A stretch of DNA of 64,000 nt from Glebionis coronaria (taxonomy: Eukaryota > Streptophyta > Magnoliopsida > Asterales > Asteraceae), in contig CM046878.1 of NCBI GenBank assembly GCA_025667525.1, positions 393,456,974 through 393,520,973 of the forward strand. Direction: 5' to 3'. The notes beneath the pieces were generated by a model that saw nothing but the letters and a program-made list of their open reading frames with translations, was not told the origin of the DNA and ran no database searches. The translations under genes and the position numbers were made by a program. This document shows, one piece after another, positions 55,132 through 64,000 of the stretch (its first letter is position 1; every line of letters begins with the position of its first letter).

Positions 55132-58069
55132 ATGGCTGAATCATCTTCTACTCCAAAGACTGCAAAGATCACTCTCAACCCATCATCTCATGTTAACTAT
55201 CCCATTGATGATATCTTTTTCAAACCCAACAACATCACCTTACTCAAACCCAAATCCATTAAGTCTATTCGTGGGGAACAAGTTTTGACTTATCTATCCA
55301 AAAGTGTTTTAAGGTATGCCTTATTTGAGGATCCTGGAATGATCTTTCAAAATGTGCTAAAAGAATTTTGGTTTACCACAGAGGATTCTAACAACAAGAA
55401 GTCCATTGAGTTTGATTCTACCCCGGTTAGGTATCATGGTAGATTTGGGTTAAAGGTATTTAGAAAAGTTTTGGGTTTAGATTATTTGGAAAACCCTAGT
55501 GACTATGAAACTATACTTGATGATTTTATGGTTGTCAAAAATTTCTTTAAAGAGATTGGGTATACTGAGGAGAATACTGAAAAAAGGGGGTTTAAAAAGA
55601 AGTTGTTTACCACCAAGGTGGAAGTTGCTGATGTCCATTCTCATTGAATGTTTGGGGGGGGGGGGAACTGGAGGCCTTGACCAGATCAACCAAAAAGATG
55701 CTATTATTTTATACTGTCTGGCTAAGAGTGTTAAAGCTGATTTTGGGAGGCTTATTTTTAAAGATCTCCATGGGAAACTGGAGAAAAGACTAGAGAGAAA
55801 AATGTTGTTTACACCAGATTTCTATCTCTCCTTTTTGCTGGCCATCTTGGAAATGACTTTTCAAAAATCAATGGAGAGAAACTAAATTTTAAGACCTTTG
55901 ATCTCACACGCTGGAACATTTCAGTCAGTTCCATTGATCCTCCTCTTACACAACCCATGTTGGACATCTGCTCAGCAGATGGTTCTGCAGTGTATAAAGC
56001 TCCCAAAGACACTTCTCCAACTGGAGAAGGGGATCTAAAAGGCAAAAAGGCTGGAGCTTCATCTGGACCTCGTCAGAAGCAAACGTCAATTAATACCAAG
56101 AAGGTTAGACGTGTGTCCAGAAAGAGGAAAACCCTCACACAATCTTCCTCAAAGAAGATTGATGATGATTCCAAAGGCCAAGCTTCGAAGAAACTAAAGT
56201 CCTCGGCCAAGGACCATAACCCAAGCCAGTCGCCACCTTCAGTCTCTGTTGGAGGTGACATGCATAAAGAGGCCCACAAGGCAACCCCTCCCTCAACCTC
56301 TTTAGGAGGGAAGGGTGAAGATAGAGCTCACCCTCAGCTCAGTAGTGTGGAGTCAACATTGGTAAGTTCTCTCATTCTGAATACAAGTCATATTTCATTA
56401 CCAACTCCTATCACTTGTCACTCTGTGTCTGCATCAGGGAATAATGTGTCAGCAAATCCAACAGTTGATGTTGACCCTAGCCTATCTGTTCCTAATGATG
56501 TAGCTCCCCCACAATAGGGTTCTACCAAAGGAACCAAAAACATTATCATTGATCTAAACTTATCAGGGACTCTTTCTCAAGATCCATCAGGTCAAACCAA
56601 CCCTGGTGGTGAAGGGCTTGAAACTGATCCACACACTAAAGATGTTGCTCAGAAGTTTACCAAGGAAGTGAATCTCACCACTGGCACCAAGGTGGGACAC
56701 TTGCCTACGTTTGTTGTCAGCGTGTATGGGGATGATTTGGAAAAAGAACTCGGGTTCAGTGAAAGAATTCCAGTCAATATGGATGACAGTGAAGAAGAAC
56801 ATGCTGATACAACACAAAAGCCACCTTCCCCTAGAACTACACGGGTAAAAGAATTAACAAATCAAGTGTTGATTCTTAAATCACAGGTGGCCAAACTGAA
56901 GGAAGAAAAGGTGCTTGCTGACACTCAAATCTCAACTCTCAAAACAAGCCCAAGTCCTCCTTCTGTTGAACAGATCAAGGATGTCTTCCTTACTGATTTA
57001 AAGCCTTTGGTCCAAGAAGTGGCCACCACCACCTCCTTAAAGCAAGAGATGTCCTCTCTTTTGGACTCCCTAAAAAAGGCTTCCATAGATTTTCCACCAT
57101 AATTCACACACATTCCTGGCCAAATTAATACCTTGTGTGATTCTGTGTCAAAGATCAAAGACAGAGTGGCATTGCTGGAGAAACAAAAGCTGACCCTCTC
57201 TGATGAAATCCCTTGAAACTACTCCAGCCATACTGGCCAAGGTTCAAGCCACTCTTGATCGCCTTTGTGGCCTCTTCCCTGATGGTGGGTCATCAGAAGC
57301 TGCTGGGCAGTCTTCTGCTGAGGGGGAGAAAAACATCATCCAACAGCTCTTTCAAAAACATGCCCAAAAGAAAGCTTAGAAAAAACATGTTGTTCTTGAG
57401 TCACCTATCACTGAAAAGAGCCCAACAAAGGGTAAGGGGGAGTCATCAGCCAAGAATGATCACATGGATGGGCTGACCACAAGTGGCGATACAACTGATA
57501 GTGGATCACCTCCTTTTATACCCAAAAACAAAGGTGATTTCGCTCTTAATGATCGACTGATCAAAGCTGGGGTGGTCACTCAGGAAGAACTTGACAGACT
57601 GTACAAGCTTAATCAAGAAGAAAAACTAAGAAATCTGAAGCTGAGCCTGTATGAACAAATAGGGAAAGATGAAGTTGAAAGTCTTTTAAAGAAGAAAGTG
57701 TTATATGAAAAGTTTTGTATAACGAGGCTGAACAGAAGGAATATCTCACCAATCACCAATGTTGATATGTTGACAAGCAAATGAGATATTAATCTCAAGA
57801 TTTATAGGAGTGATGGAACTGATGAGATCATTAATAACTTCCAAGGAAAAGAACTTTCTTACACTGAGTGGTCTAAAATGAGTGTAAATATTGAGGAAAG
57901 AAAATCCAAGAGATGGGATGAAGTTCGCACCAGAATTGAGCACGTTATGAATAATCATAAAAGACTGGGTGTGATTTTGAACATCGACACTCAAGTTTCT
58001 TTGGAGGATCAAGATCCTATGCTGGAGCTGAACAAAAGGGTAAATCTGATACAGCCAGGAGTGGGTGAC
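55132..58069 (+). pseudogene. Third ORF of element D (ORF3), broken and truncated
   Basis: ATG at 55132 (M-A-E-S-S-S-T-P-K). The N-terminal domain matches A's ORF3 in layout: V-L-T-Y-L-S-K-S-V-L-R-Y-A-L, K-E-F-W, F-R-K-V-L-G-L-D-Y-L; after a frameshift near 55600-55620 it continues W-K-L-L-M-S-I-L-I-E-C-L-G-G and A-D-F-G-R-L-I-F-K-D. A G-homopolymer of 12 lies at 55654-55665. Another frameshift near 55850 leads to a Ser/Lys/Pro-rich middle (55957-56517, ending in TAG), coiled-coil parts (56668-57102) and a charged C-terminal domain (57464-58069). F's LTR cuts it at 58070. Homology to A's ORF3 supports a conserved, non-enzymatic Sirevirus protein. Confidence 0.75.
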
Positions 58070-58420
58070 TGTTGTCCCAAATAATATGATAGATTAAGAT
58101 ATGAGATGAAAAGATATGAGTTTTAGAGAGAGAAAGTAGTAAGAGAAAGTAGAGAGAAGGAGAGGATTAACTTGTAGAAATTTAGATTAAGAAAGATTAT
58201 AGTACAAATGATCATCCCACCCTCCTAACATGCTAGGAGGGTAGTATATATAGTCCACCCACATGCGGGCTTTAATGGACTATATATTGGGCCGGGCTTG
58301 ACATTTGAACTTTAATTAGTTTAAATCCAAGCCCGTAAACCACGGCTAATAAACTACTTATTACAACGTTCTAATTAATGTTACAATAGAAACCTATGAC
58401 CGAACATTCTTGTTTGACTC
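58070..58420 (-). repeat. Element F: B-family LTR, truncated by element C
   Basis: Plus strand starts TGTTGTCCCA and follows B's LTR to TGTTTGACTC (58420), where C begins; the last part (AACATTTTGAGGCTAACA in B) should lie beyond C. It is clearly diverged from B's LTRs but keeps the inverted repeat CCCTCCTA/TAGGAGGG (58220-58241) and the adjacent TATATATA. It could be a solo LTR or the left LTR of a minus-strand element. Left flank GTGAC (58065-58069) would be its TSD, unverified. Confidence 0.8.
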
Positions 58421-58938
58421 TGTTGGGAATAAATTAAGGCCAGATCACTTGAGCGCTGACAAGAGGAATTCAAGCGTTGACAAGAGCAAAACAAACGCTG
58501 ACAGCCTAAGCGTTGACAAGATAAAGTCAAGCGTTGATACACTGAAGACAAGCACTGATGGGAAGATATACTCTACGCGTTTATTGTATTCTAGATTACT
58601 TCTAGTAAAGATAGGAACAACAGTGTATTTTCTATATTTATCTTTACCTAGAATAGCTGATACGTAGATTATTGTACAAGGCTTCTTATGTCTATAAAAG
58701 AAGACCTTTAGGTTAATGTTTCATATAAGTTTTCATTCGTAAACTACTTTCATTGTAAGCAAGTTTGATATCATTAATCAAAGTGAAAGTTTGTTTATAT
58801 CATTGTGTGTTCTTGTTTAAGTGTTAATTCCGCATAACACTTAGATTATCATAAGCATATACAAAGGTTTCTCTAAGTGTATTACTTGATCTAATCTCGT
58901 ATACATAAAGCTGAATCGATCTAAGTTTGGGATCAACA
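58421..58938 (+). repeat. Element C 5' LTR
   Basis: TGTTGGGAATAAATT...GGGATCAACA, with TATAAAAG at 58693-58700. Six motif units at 58451-58562: AGCGCTGAC, AGCGTTGAC, AACGCTGAC, AGCGTTGAC, AGCGTTGAT, AGCACTGAT. Confidence 0.92.
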
Positions 58939-58940
58939 AG

Positions 58941-58952
58941 TGGTATCAGAGC
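58941..58952 (+). other. Primer binding site of element C
   Basis: TGGTATCAGAGC, two bases after the LTR. Confidence 0.93.
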
Positions 58953-59037
58953 TTGTTGAGGAACTTTTGATCTTAAAGAACACAAGAACCCTAAAAATCA
59001 CCAAAACCCTAATTTTCTCAAAAACCTTAACAACATC

Positions 59038-61872
59038 ATGTCTGAAGCAATAACCTCCTCCTCCTCCTCATCTTTACCAAACATCAAGATTCCCATGCTT
59101 GATGCAACCAACTTTGATTTGTGGAAATTCAACTTTGAGCAATATCTGGGGATCTATGACTACACACTCTGGGAGATCATTGAATATGGAAACACATTCG
59201 ATAAAGCCCAAAAGATTGCTGATGCTATTACTCAAAGATCAGCTGTTGCTGGATGTTCTGAAGAAGATAAGAAAGAAAAACCTGGAGATGGTAGAGTTGT
59301 GTCTGCTGATGACATAGCAAAGAAAAGGGTCGACATGAAAGCCCTAAATATTCTGAAAGTCTCTTTGGGACAAGAGAGCCAGCATAAATATAGAGGCTAT
59401 GAATCTGCTAAAAACCTTTGGGAAGCTCTTGAAGTTGCATATGGTGGCAATGCAGACACTAAGGAAGAGAAGAAAAAGCAACTCATGCATGATTATGATG
59501 TCTTCAAGGCTCAACCCAATGAGAAACTGAGTAGTGTGAGAAGCAGATTGCTTGACATTACAAGCAAGTTGTCCTTCATGGGGACACAACTTGGTGATGT
59601 TGATATTAATGCTACCTTTCTTAAAAGTCTTGGTGAGGCGTGGAAGATTGAGGCAAGATCAATTCTTGCCAATAATACCTACAAAAGTTCCACATTTGAT
59701 GACATCTACAACAAACTAAGGCTGTTGGAAGATGAAACTCTTTTAGAGCATGGAAGCAAGTCTACCACCAGTAACATGGCCTTCTTCTCTCATAGTGAAG
59801 GTCAATTCAATCAGAAGGACTCTTACATGCATCCAGTTACTAGATCATCATATGTCAGCGCTGGAACAAGTCCTGTCAACGTCTCCTTTTCAGACGCTGA
59901 CACATTCAAGAGTGACTCCCCAAGAGTTAAACCTGCTGGTTTAGATTTGGATACTATATGTGCTTATATTGCTTCTTTGCCTAATGGTTCAGTGATTACA
60001 TATGAGGACCTTGAGCAGATAAGTGATGAGCACTTGGAAGAGATGGACATTAAGTGGAACATGGCTCTTGCTAGTATAAGAGCAAATAGGTGGAACAGAA
60101 GGTTTAAGAAGAAGATGACCTTCAATGCAAAAGACACAGCTGGATTTGATAAATCCAAAGTTGAATGCTACAACTGTCATCGTATGGGGCACTTCATGAG
60201 GGAATGCAGATCTCCTAGAAGATCTGATGCTGGTAAACCCTCAAGTCAAGTTGTTCAAGCTCAGGATTCCAAAGCCATGGTTGCAGTTCAAGGAATTGAT
60301 GGTATGGGATGGGATTGGAGCTTTCTGGCTAAGAATGTTGAAGAGGATAAAGCTTTGGTTGCTGAGGTTGAAGAAGAAGAGCATGTTGAATATGCTCTCA
60401 TGGCACACTCCTCCTCTTCATCTGATAATGAGGTATACAATGATGCTTTTTGTAGTAAAGGTTGTAGGTTAAACACTGAGAAACTTAACAAAGAGGTGTT
60501 AAGATTATTAAGTGATGTGAGTACTGAAAAGTGCAAACTGTCTAATTACCAAGTAGCTCTCACTCAAACTGAGAAAACCGTTTCTAAATACAAGAAAATT
60601 AAATTTGACTTAAAAGATAAAATAAATATCTTAAAACATGAGTTAAATGCTAGTATGGATATTAGAAACATCATGGAAAGGGTTAATGGTGAGTTACAGG
60701 CTAAGTTAGATGAGGCCATTAAGAGTAAAGATAATGTTAGCCTTAAAATTCAAAGATTTGATAAAGCCACACAAAACCTAGGAGAATGTGTGAGTAAACA
60801 AAGAGATTCTAAGGACATAACTGGGATTGGGATGAATGATTACTCTCTGGTTCCACCACCAGCTGGTGACTTCTATGGTGTCCAACAAAAGGACCTATCT
60901 TGGACTGGTTTGCCAGAATTCCAAGAGGAGGAATTCATTCCTCCACCAAGAGTTGTCACTCCAGTTGAAGAGTACCAACAAAAGTTGACTGACCTTAATG
61001 AATGGAAGAAAGCTAACCCCACTTTGTTTGTTAAGGGTGGCTTACTATGTGAAAGTCCAAATGAGTCAACACCCATTAAGGTTACTAACCCAATCACTGG
61101 TAAAGCTGTTGACCTAGGCTCAAACACTAATAGAAAACCTAGCATTAAATATGCAGAGATGTATAAGAATACTAGGTCATCCAAGAGCCAAGTCAGCAAT
61201 AATGGAACAGGCTTCTTCTCTTCTAGACCTAAAGTTGTGTCTAGAAAAGCCTGTTACACTTGTGGTAGCTTTTCACACTTGGCATACAAGTGTGTCAACG
61301 CTCCCAAAGCCAGCGCTGACAGGAACAATTTCAGCGCTGACAGGAACAAAGTCAACGTTGTTAGAAAGTCAAACGTTGTCAGACCCAAACCTTGTGTGCA
61401 GCAAAGTCCACAAGTTGTTAGACCGGCCCCATTCTTTACTAGAGGGTCTAACACTCATGGACAAAGACCATTTCAAAAGACAAATACTTGGTCTAATAGG
61501 CAATGGGTTTCTGTAGCAAACCCTAGGTTCAACGCTGACAAGGGTAATCTCAGTGTTGACAAGACCAATTCTAACGCTGACAGAAACGTGACCCGACCTA
61601 AATATTTGCAACCACAGGGTAAGGGGTCCAAAGCTTCTTCAAGCTTAACATGGAGACCCAAGAAAGATCAAAACCCTAATGATAATGGGATTTCAATGAC
61701 CTGCAACAGATTTAATTACATTTCAAAGGTCATTACAAAACCTATTGGGGTTAACTGGGTATTTCATCCTAAGAAGGATGAGAATGGGGTTGTTGTGAGA
61801 ACTAAGTCTGTTCTTATTGAACAACCAGATGAATCCAAGTCTTTTAAGACTTGGGTTCCCAAAGAAAACTAA
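59038..61872 (+). CDS. Gag of element C (intact, 944 aa)
   Basis: ATG at 59038 (M-S-E-A-I-T-S-S-S-S), no internal stop, TAA at 61870-61872. UBN2-type gag domain in the first 260 residues (F-D-L-W-K-F-N-F-E-Q-Y, K-N-L-W-E-A-L-E-V-A-Y-G-G); knuckle C-Y-N-C-H-R-M-G-H-F-M-R-E-C at about residue 378; coiled-coil part; second knuckle C-Y-T-C-G-S-F-S-H-L-A-Y-K-C at about 740. A tail with repeated S-A-D/N-A-D/N-V-V units follows (61298-61385, 61530-61590), and the end is W-V-P-K-E-N. It is collinear with A's gag and shows the CAA codon where A has TAA. It would form particles and bind RNA. Confidence 0.93.
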   Translation: MSEAITSSSSSSLPNIKIPMLDATNFDLWKFNFEQYLGIYDYTLWEIIEYGNTFDKAQKIADAITQRSAVAGCSEEDKKEKPGDGRVVSADDIAKKRVDMKALNILKVSLGQESQHKYRGYESAKNLWEALEVAYGGNADTKEEKKKQLMHDYDVFKAQPNEKLSSVRSRLLDITSKLSFMGTQLGDVDINATFLKSLGEAWKIEARSILANNTYKSSTFDDIYNKLRLLEDETLLEHGSKSTTSNMAFFSHSEGQFNQKDSYMHPVTRSSYVSAGTSPVNVSFSDADTFKSDSPRVKPAGLDLDTICAYIASLPNGSVITYEDLEQISDEHLEEMDIKWNMALASIRANRWNRRFKKKMTFNAKDTAGFDKSKVECYNCHRMGHFMRECRSPRRSDAGKPSSQVVQAQDSKAMVAVQGIDGMGWDWSFLAKNVEEDKALVAEVEEEEHVEYALMAHSSSSSDNEVYNDAFCSKGCRLNTEKLNKEVLRLLSDVSTEKCKLSNYQVALTQTEKTVSKYKKIKFDLKDKINILKHELNASMDIRNIMERVNGELQAKLDEAIKSKDNVSLKIQRFDKATQNLGECVSKQRDSKDITGIGMNDYSLVPPPAGDFYGVQQKDLSWTGLPEFQEEEFIPPPRVVTPVEEYQQKLTDLNEWKKANPTLFVKGGLLCESPNESTPIKVTNPITGKAVDLGSNTNRKPSIKYAEMYKNTRSSKSQVSNNGTGFFSSRPKVVSRKACYTCGSFSHLAYKCVNAPKASADRNNFSADRNKVNVVRKSNVVRPKPCVQQSPQVVRPAPFFTRGSNTHGQRPFQKTNTWSNRQWVSVANPRFNADKGNLSVDKTNSNADRNVTRPKYLQPQGKGSKASSSLTWRPKKDQNPNDNGISMTCNRFNYISKVITKPIGVNWVFHPKKDENGVVVRTKSVLIEQPDESKSFKTWVPKEN

Positions 61873-64000
61873 TTTGTTTTATTTATGTGCAGGGCATTCA
61901 AAGACAGGTCAATGATTATGGATATTGGGATAGTGGATGCTCAAGGCACATGACTGGGAAGGAAGACTATTTGACGAACTTCACTCCCATTAAAGATGGT
62001 GATAAGGTTTACTTTGGAGGCGGATATGGTACTATCACAGGCAAAGGAACCCTTCTCACCAAGAATTTGCGTTTGAGAACGTCTTTCTGGTAAAAGAACT
62101 TGATTACAACCTTTTTAGTGTATCACAAGTTTGTGATAACAAAAATAAAGTTCTGTTTACTGATACTGAGTGTTTGGTGTTAAGCAAGGATTTTAAGATC
62201 CCTGATGAGAAATATATTGAATATAGAACACCTAGGCATAAAGACATATACAATGTGAATTTGAATGGAATTAAAATGAACAATAATATGTCTTGTTTTT
62301 ATGCTAAAGCCTCAGTAGATGAAAGTAATTTGTGGCACAGGAGACTAGGGCACATAAATTTTAAAAATATAAATAGGCTTGTGAGACTTAGCTTGGTTGA
62401 TGGTTTGCCTGAGAAGGCCTTCCACAATGACCACTCTTGTGTTGCATGTCTTAAAGGCAAACAGCACAAGGTCTCATTCAAGTCCAAACAGTTGCATACT
62501 AGTTCTAGACCTATTCATATGCTACACATGGACCTCTTTGGTCCAACCAATATAGAAAGTTTGAATGGTAAGTCATATTGCTTTGTCATCACATATGACT
62601 TTTCTAGGTTTACTTGGACATTCTTTCTAGCTATGAAGAGTGACACAACTGATATTCTAATTGATTTTATCACTCAGATTGAGAAGAGGTCTGGCAATGA
62701 AGTTAAAATGCTTAGGAGTGATAATGGTGGTGAATTTAGGAATAAGAAGCTAGATGATTTCTGTGCCAGGAAAGGAATTACTAGGCAATTTAGTATTGCT
62801 AGAACCCCACAGCAAAATGGGGTTGCTGAGAGGAAAAATAGAACTCTAATTGAAGCAGCCAGAACAATGTTGGCTGATGCTCATTTTCCTATAGCCTTTT
62901 GGGTTGAGGCTGTTAATACAGCTTGTTATGTTCAAAATAGAGCATTGGTTAACAAAATTCAGAACAAAACACCTTATGAGTTACTTTGGGGAAGAAAACC
63001 TATTATTGGTTTTCTCAGACCTTTTGGTTGTCATGTAGTAGTTTTAGACACTAGTGATGCCTTAGGTAAATTTAGTGCAAAAGGTGATGAAGGCTACTTC
63101 ATGGGGTATTCAGTGCAGAGCAAGGGATATAGGGTTTATCTTAAAGAAGAAAAACGTATACTTGAAAGAGTACATGTTAGGTTTTTAGAAAATAAACCTA
63201 GTGATCCTGAAAGTGGTCCTAATTGGTTGTTTGACTTGGAACCTTTATCTAGAACTTTAAATTATATGCCTGTCACCAATCCAGACATTGTGAAGGTCAC
63301 TTCAAATGTTGTGGAGGAACAAGTTTTTGATGTTTCAGGTACACAGGTTCATGAAAAGGTTGGATCACAAACAGAAAAGACATCTCCTATTCAAGAATAT
63401 GTCACAATTCCCATTTGGACAGATGCTTTTGCTGCTGCTACTGCTGCTGGTAAAGATAATGGTGGTCTCCAAGTACCACCAGATACAAACATGCATGGTC
63501 CTTCAGGCGCTGACAAAGGCAAATCTAGCACTGACAAGACCAATTCAGACGTTGATGGTTCAGACGTTGACAACAGCAGTTCAAGCGTTGTTAGCCCAAG
63601 CGCTGACAAACAAGGTTCAGGCGTTGACAACACTTCTGCACATCTTTTCTCTTCCATTTTTGAACAAGGTGAACCTTCCAATATCTATGAAGAGGTTCAT
63701 CCTCATGTTGATGAAAGAGAGTCTGATGAAGAAGACATTGGCAACATGGAGAATAAGGTTGAAGATACCAGATTGTTTGAGGGAGGAGTTCTTACTTCAG
63801 TTATGAAGAATCATCCTCCTTCTCAAATCATTGGTAATGTTAATACTCCAGTTCAGACTAGAAGATCTCATCAAGGTCTTGGTGGGTTTATTACCAATAT
63901 ACACAAGAAGGTTGATACCCCTCTTGTGCAAGCATGTTTGTTTGCCTGTTTTCTGTCACAACAGGAACCCAATAAAATATTTGATGCTCTCAAAGAACCA
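61851..64000 (+). pseudogene. Pol of element C (PR-IN...), 1-nt deletion, runs off window
   Basis: In the -1 frame relative to gag with the same 22-nt overlap as in A. Protease [10 protein letters not shown] is near 61930-61960. The frame closes at 62091-62093 because one base is missing in 62060-62085 relative to A. From 62081 the neighbouring frame stays open for 640 codons to the window end. It contains [40 protein letters not shown] and the motif-rich linker at 63507-63625. A's D-D-F-S-R-F reads Y-D-F-S-R-F here, outside the catalytic triad. RT and RNase H are not in the window. Confidence 0.88.

Larger units (their letters stand above)
14882..58069 (+). mobile_element. Element D: Sirevirus-like Copia, broken by nested insertions
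   Basis: D's pieces on the plus strand are: 5' LTR (14882-15090 and 36093-36795), PBS 36798, gag (36878-38602 and 48184-50831), pol (50832-54385), a 3' spacer (54386-55131) and a third ORF (55132 to 58069, cut by F). Insertions B, A, E, F and C account for the rest. Every D reading frame has stops or frameshifts, so it is dead. The long gag with extra zinc knuckles, the ORF after pol and the Met PBS fit the Sirevirus/Maximus lineage. D's 3' LTR should lie to the right of the window. Removing the insertions and the extra duplication copy, D's visible length is roughly 11 kb. Confidence 0.8.
58421..64000 (+). mobile_element. Element C: relative of element A, incomplete at window edge
   Basis: 518-bp LTR (58421-58938), PBS, telobox leader, intact 944-aa gag and pol as far as the integrase-RT linker. 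Order, TATA position, motif clusters and protein sequence all mirror A, but it is diverged enough to be a different copy lineage. It inserted into F (left flank GACTC, 58416-58420). The RT, ORF3 and 3' LTR lie outside the window. Confidence 0.9.

Noticed and set aside
55654..55665. Poly-G tract as the cause of the ORF3 frameshift in D
   Set aside because: Homology to A's ORF3 already changes frame upstream, near 55600-55620; the G-run lies inside the new frame.

Overview
The window looks like plant nuclear DNA built almost entirely of LTR retrotransposons. I see no convincing host gene, rRNA, tRNA, CRISPR array or bacterial feature. The Copia gag/pol/third-ORF types resemble those I associate with Asteraceae genomes (daisy family); that placement is memory-based inference. 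Proposed borders rest on direct LTR comparison, 5-bp target-site duplications (TSDs), tRNA-primed binding sites (PBS) and polypurine tracts (PPT). I use letters A-L for elements.

Layout. 1-6715: minus-strand Ty3/Gypsy H (decayed integrase and gag, PBS, 3.5-kb LTR). 6716-9818: minus-strand Copia G (gag piece, leader holding a MITE, PBS, LTR), abutting 9819-11483, minus-strand Gypsy J (gag, PBS, LTR), which abuts a plus-strand Copia integrase scrap K (11489-12285). 12286-13800: minus-strand Copia L (gag, PBS, LTR). 13801-14881: unassigned.

14882 to at least 58069 is one plus-strand Sirevirus-like Copia, D, broken up by later insertions. Gag-only minus-strand B (15091-36087, TSD CTAGG) sits in D's 5' LTR. 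Sirevirus-like A (22455-34483, TSD TTTCC) sits in B's gag. Gypsy E (38603-48183, TSD ATTGT) sits in D's gag, and a 1,527-bp tandem duplication (47174-50227) later copied E's right edge with adjacent D sequence. A B-family LTR, F (58070-58420), cuts D's third ORF, and a relative of A, C (58421 to window end), cuts F. By-eye LTR differences agree with this order where a pair is present: B about 11/378, E roughly 1.4%, A 2/537.

A is the best-preserved element: LTR, PBS, two-knuckle gag, protease-integrase-RT-RNase H, 1.25-kb spacer, a 1,015-aa third ORF, PPT, LTR. A has a nonsense codon in gag; C has an intact gag but a 1-nt deletion in pol.

Most unusual signals: (1) about 50 copies of a short motif around AGCGCTGACA spread through A's LTRs, all three ORFs and the spacer, always in the same codon phase inside ORFs and also present in C; (2) other, family-specific motif arrays in B and D; (3) six stem-loops in E's leader with constant 12-nt loops and compensating changes in the 7-bp arms; (4) acceptor-like CAG sites just after the gag stop in A, C and D; (5) duplicated PPT/LTR edges in two unrelated elements, B and E.
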